The notes beneath the pieces are model-generated. The model did no database searches and was not told the origin of the DNA. It saw only the letters and a program-made list of their open reading frames with translations. Shown here piece after piece: positions 6,171 through 6,595 of a stretch of 6,595 nt of DNA. Position numbers and translations under genes: made by a program. Every line of letters starts with the position of its first letter. Positions within the stretch are counted from its first letter, which is position 1. Origin of the DNA: a bacterium (GTDB lineage: Bacteria; Zixibacteria; MSB-5A5; GN15; FEB-12); assembly GCA_030619425.1 (NCBI GenBank), contig JAUXBJ010000112.1:1-6595 (forward strand). The letters run 5' to 3'.

Positions 6171-6595
6171 GAAATAGAGACGCCGCTAAAGAAATAAACA
6201 AAGAGCGACACCACCGGTCCCAGGACGAACCAAAAGACCCGTGTGATAATCAACAGTAACAGGATGAACGGCGCGATTCTCTCGAATTGTATTATGGTCT
6301 CTTCATACCTGGCCGGAAGGATGTTTCTCAGAATGTGCGAGCCGTCGAGTGGATACATCGGGATCAGGTTAAAGAAGGCCAGCGAGACGTTTATTATCAC
6401 CGAAAGGAGGAGGAACTTTACTGCTACCAGCGGTATCGGCATGTCGAGGAACAACACCATCCTGAGGATAATGCCGAAGATCAGGGCCAGTCCCATGTTC
6501 GACAGCGGTCCGGCCGCGGATATCCAGAAGTCGGCAACACGCACGTTGCCGCGAAGATTCATCAGGTTCACCGGCACCGGTTTGGCCCAGCCGAA
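6167..6595 (-). CDS. M50-family site-2-type intramembrane metalloprotease (C-terminal part)
   Basis: This is the last 142 residues of a zinc intramembrane protease; the start and the HEXXH metal site lie beyond the right edge. The visible part opens with FGWAKPVPVNLMNLRG, the hallmark following the first catalytic helix in PDZ-less M50 proteins. It continues with ISAAGPLSNMGLAL (25-38), a transmembrane segment, and NLIPMYPLDGSHIL (76-89), in which Asp84 is the expected third zinc ligand. Two further hydrophobic segments (about 108-137) end the protein. No PDZ domain lies in the visible part and there is little room for one, so it resembles the short group of M50 proteases of about 200-230 residues rather than RseP. 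Such enzymes cut substrates within the membrane; the substrate here is unknown. The stop overlaps the start of the downstream lipoprotein gene by 4 nt, which suggests one transcript. Confidence 0.92.
   Translation of the reverse strand, partial: FGWAKPVPVNLMNLRGNVRVADFWISAAGPLSNMGLALIFGIILRMVLFLDMPIPLVAVKFLLLSVIINVSLAFFNLIPMYPLDGSHILRNILPARYEETIIQFERIAPFILLLLIITRVFWFVLGPVVSLFVYFFSGVSIS

Overview
The window is gene-dense. All seven genes lie on the minus strand, so the window is transcribed from its right end to its left end. Junctions are very tight: two 4-nt ATGA overlaps (6167-6170 and 1485-1488), one 1-nt TAGTG overlap (3456), and gaps of about 16, 61 and 78 nt. No stretch over 100 bases lacks a gene. 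I see no tRNA, rRNA, CRISPR array, insertion sequence or long repeat. The genes encode Gram-negative, lipopolysaccharide-type envelope functions, so the host is a diderm bacterium with moderately high GC by eye. An MsbA-type exporter with an enlarged TM1-TM2 loop and a lipoprotein resembling LolA/LolB or DUF4292 proteins would suit a lineage near the FCB group or a related candidate phylum. That placement is a low-confidence inference.

Layout in transcription order. (1) 6595-6167: the C-terminal part of an M50 site-2-type intramembrane metalloprotease, running off the right edge. (2) 6170-5487: a small predicted lipoprotein, translationally coupled to the protease. (3) A 78-nt gap with a plausible promoter, then 5408-3456: an MsbA-like ABC half-transporter with fused membrane and ATPase domains. 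(4) 3456-2320: a GT9 (heptosyltransferase-family) glycosyltransferase with a basic amphipathic N-terminal extension. (5) 2258-1485: a GT2 glycosyltransferase of the WaaE/KdtX type. (6) 1488-451: a second GT9 glycosyltransferase. (7) 434-1: the N-terminal HD hydrolase domain of a RelA/SpoT-family (p)ppGpp enzyme, running off the left edge.

Taken together, genes 3-6 form a lipid A-core assembly and flipping cluster: three inner-membrane or cytoplasmic glycosyltransferases that would build the core oligosaccharide, and the flippase that would move the finished glycolipid to the periplasmic face. The lipoprotein and the protease upstream fit envelope biogenesis or surveillance. The stringent-response gene follows the last glycosyltransferase after only 16 nt, so it could share the transcript. 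I found no clearly undescribed system. The points most worth a second look are the envelope-to-Rel linkage, the true start and promoter of the ABC gene, the acidic loop of the transporter, and the unassigned lipoprotein.
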